Part shown: positions 6,175 to 7,646 of the stretch, piece by piece | Position numbering within the stretch: the stretch's first letter is position 1 | Layout of the letters: each line of letters opens with the position of its first letter | Assembly (NCBI GenBank): GCA_910585565.1 | Contig: CAJUFC010000193.1 | Location: 1-7,646 of the forward strand | Direction of reading: 5' to 3' | Source of the DNA: an uncultured Eggerthellaceae bacterium | Lineage (GTDB): Bacteria; Actinomycetota; Coriobacteriia; Coriobacteriales; Eggerthellaceae | Length of the DNA: 7,646 nucleotides | Notes under the pieces: generated by a model | The model's database searches: none | What the model saw: the letters and a program-made list of their open reading frames with translations, nothing else | What the model was told of the DNA's origin: nothing | Program-made: the position numbers and the translations under genes

Positions 6175-6897
6175 ATGAATGCGAACTGCAAAAAGCCATC
6201 CTGCGTCAATGCGCGTGCCTGCGCGGCGGCGTTCCCACGGACGAACGCGCGCACCGGCTCGCTGACCGAGCGATATGCGCTGCCCTTCGCCATCGTGCTG
6301 GCAGCGGTGCTCGTCGTCTGCGTGTTCTTGCTTGTCGGCTGCGCCAGCCCGACCGTTTCGAAAGCCGATACCTCCTCTGTGGCAGGCGACACCGCAGGGG
6401 GAACGGGCACCATGTCCTCCGACGGCACGGCCGACTACGGCAGCCTGACGGAGTTTTCCGCCACCACGCTCTCTGGCGACACGTTCACGCAGGCCAATCT
6501 GGCCGACAAGGACGCGACGCTCGTCAACTACTGGTCGACCACGTGCGGCCCCTGCATTCGCGAGATGCCCGACATTGCCGCGCTGGAACAGCAGCTGCCC
6601 GACAACGTGCAGCTCATCACCGTCTGCCTCGACGGCGACCTGGCATCCGACGAAGCGGCCTCGATTCTCGAAAGCGCCGGCTATCAGGGCACGACCCTCA
6701 TGAGCTGGGACGGCGACCTGGCCAGCGTGGCACGCAAGATCATCTACGTGCCGACGTCGGTCGTCTATGGGCCGAACGGCGAGGAGCTGGGTGACGCCAT
6801 CATCGGAGGCCAGGTCGACCTCGCCTCCGCATTCGTGAGCGCGATCAACGCTGGCTTGGCCGAAGCCGGCAAGGAGCCGATCGTCCTTGGAAGCTAA
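6175..6897 (+). CDS. TlpA/ResA-like thioredoxin-fold lipoprotein
   Basis: The 240-residue product is a predicted membrane-anchored thiol-disulfide oxidoreductase acting outside the cytoplasmic membrane. ATG 6175 is chosen because GAGGAG (6162-6167) lies 7 nt before it; an upstream TTG frame has no such site. A hydrophobic stretch (about 36-54) ends in the lipobox LVGC, with the lipidated cysteine at 56, followed by a Ser/Thr/Gly-rich linker to about 90. The thioredoxin domain carries the active site YWSTTCGPC, with cysteines at 124 and 127, and the expected cis-proline in YVPTS at 193. The CGPC dipeptide is typical of reducing thioredoxins. An extra cysteine sits at 151. A possible -10 (TAGTAT, 6138-6143) has no good -35 partner. 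The stop overlaps the next gene, so it is the first gene of an operon. Its partner substrates are unknown. Confidence 0.9.
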   Translation: MNANCKKPSCVNARACAAAFPRTNARTGSLTERYALPFAIVLAAVLVVCVFLLVGCASPTVSKADTSSVAGDTAGGTGTMSSDGTADYGSLTEFSATTLSGDTFTQANLADKDATLVNYWSTTCGPCIREMPDIAALEQQLPDNVQLITVCLDGDLASDEAASILESAGYQGTTLMSWDGDLASVARKIIYVPTSVVYGPNGEELGDAIIGGQVDLASAFVSAINAGLAEAGKEPIVLGS

Positions 6898-7153
6898 CGT
6901 CGAACAGGGCGGCCCGTCCTCAGCGGCCTCAGCGTCCTCAGCGGCCCCAACGGGGCGCACGCTAACAGAGTCGGCGGAACCGGCCCCCACCCAAGCGCCG
7001 CAACACCTGAGCTCCAAGTTACGTATAGCCATCGGCGTCGCAATCGCGGCGCTCGCCGTCGCATGCATCGTCATCGGCGTCGCCGGTAACGAGCAAACAG
7101 CCGTGCTGCGCAAGGCAACGCACATCTGCCTCGAATGCATCGGGATCGCCTGA
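6887..7153 (+). CDS. Small single-TM protein ending in a CxxC motif (CD1871A-like)
   Basis: This 88-residue protein has an Ala/Ser/Pro-rich N-terminus (1-42), one membrane helix (about 45-67) and a short tail ending in KATHICLECIGIA, with the cysteines at 81 and 84. The tail matches what I recall of the CD1871A family of CXXC motif-containing proteins, often found beside thioredoxin-like and 4Fe-4S proteins in Clostridia and Coriobacteriia. The start is TTG 6887, with AAGGAG (6871-6876) 10 nt upstream; no ATG or GTG is available in frame. It overlaps the thioredoxin gene by 11 nt, and its TGA shares one base with the next ATG, indicating translational coupling. The basic SSKLR before the helix suggests N-inside, placing the CxxC outside with the thioredoxin. 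The N-terminal low-complexity part includes a repeated 12-mer TCCTCAGCGGCC. Its biochemical role is not known to me. Confidence 0.8.
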   Translation: MEANVEQGGPSSAASASSAAPTGRTLTESAEPAPTQAPQHLSSKLRIAIGVAIAALAVACIVIGVAGNEQTAVLRKATHICLECIGIA

Positions 7154-7646
7154 TGGGCCGCGCCACGAACGCATCGCCCGCAGCCAAGCGCGGCCGCAGG
7201 CGACAGACAATCATCCAGCTCGTCGCGACCGTGTTCTTCAATGGATATCTCGTCGGGTTCGCCGAGGGCAAGATCTATACCGGGCCGAGCAAGGCCGTCT
7301 GCGTTCCCGTGCTCAACTGCTACTCATGTCCGGGCGCCCTCGGAGCCTGCCCCATCGGCGCGCTGCAAAACGCCATCGGCGGCGTAGGTGCCGGGTTTCC
7401 GTTCTATGTGTTGGGCTCCATCATGCTGTTCGGCATCGTTTTGGGACGGCTCATCTGCGGAGTGCTGTGCCCGTTCGGGTTCGTGCAAGACCTCCTGCAC
7501 AAGATACCCTCTCCCAAGCTGCGCGTCCCCGCGCGCATCGACCGACCCCTCCGCTGGCTGAAATACGTCGTGCTCATCCTGCTCGTTGTGCTCATGCCGG
7601 CATTCATCGGGCCAGGGTCTGGCGCCAACGCGCCCTCTTTCTGCAA
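7153..7646 (+). CDS. NapH/YccM-like 4Fe-4S membrane protein (N-terminal part, runs off the window)
   Basis: ATG 7153 overlaps the preceding TGA by one base (TGATG), and the frame stays open for 164 codons to the window end. A basic N-terminus (KRGRRR, 12-17) precedes a first membrane helix (about 19-37). Four cysteines follow at 50, 56, 59 and 66 in a CVPVLNCYSCPGALGACPIG block. A second helix (about 83-101) leads to the RLICGVLCPFG motif with cysteines 102 and 106. A third helix begins near 136. This pattern is that of the polyferredoxin-type membrane proteins (Fer4_5; NapH/YccM relatives), which usually carry C-terminal ferredoxin clusters not visible here. With the first two genes it likely forms an electron-transfer unit serving extracytoplasmic thiols. 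No strong ribosome site precedes it, consistent with coupling. Confidence 0.88.
   Translation, partial: MGRATNASPAAKRGRRRQTIIQLVATVFFNGYLVGFAEGKIYTGPSKAVCVPVLNCYSCPGALGACPIGALQNAIGGVGAGFPFYVLGSIMLFGIVLGRLICGVLCPFGFVQDLLHKIPSPKLRVPARIDRPLRWLKYVVLILLVVLMPAFIGPGSGANAPSFC

Noticed and set aside
6013..7140. 375-codon minus-strand frame opposite the thioredoxin operon
   Set aside because: It is the antisense of two well-supported genes and runs into the tRNA-Arg region; the product is low complexity and has no domain.
1..7646. CRISPR array, transposase or restriction system
   Set aside because: I looked for regularly spaced identical repeats and for transposase, integrase or methyltransferase motifs on both strands and saw none.

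Overview
The window reads as a piece of a GC-rich Gram-positive actinobacterial genome, most likely class Coriobacteriia (Eggerthella/Slackia/Olsenella-like gut or oral anaerobes). Three things support this: a giant LRR/InlB-repeat surface protein, a lipoprotein thioredoxin next to a CD1871A-type CxxC mini-protein and a polyferredoxin, and high overall GC. The genus cannot be fixed from the sequence alone.

Layout. Positions 1-109 are non-coding and lie after the stop of the large gene; they hold a strong nested hairpin and an imperfect tandem repeat. Positions 110-5545 (minus) encode one 1811-residue secreted surface protein: an unusually long signal leader, BspA-type leucine-rich repeats, an aromatic-rich middle segment of clearly lower GC, and five units with the [FY]-x-G-W signature of InlB/Listeria-Bacteroides repeats. 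A run of exactly ten G lies in its leader codons. One base lost or gained would cause early termination, so the gene looks phase-variable, and the present tract length is the ON state. Its promoter (TTGCCA-N18-TATAAC) and GGAGG ribosome site lie just upstream.

Positions 5546-5958 carry no credible protein gene. They hold that promoter, a strand-biased GT-rich stretch with three TGTGG-ATT-like repeats, and a 141-bp insert bounded by a perfect 28-bp direct repeat. The repeat copies the 3' end of the intact tRNA-Arg(ACG) gene at 5959-6035 (minus), which is the layout left by site-specific integration at a tRNA. The insert is too small for an integrase and contains a perfect 11-bp hairpin, so it is a relic or a very small element.

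Positions 6175-7646 (plus) are a tightly packed, probably translationally coupled operon running off the window: a TlpA/ResA-like thioredoxin lipoprotein, an 88-residue single-TM protein ending in a CLECIG motif (CD1871A-like), and the N-terminal part of a NapH/YccM-like membrane polyferredoxin. Together they suggest a membrane route moving electrons to extracytoplasmic thiols. The tRNA-Arg gene and this operon are divergent and share the 6036-6174 intergenic region.
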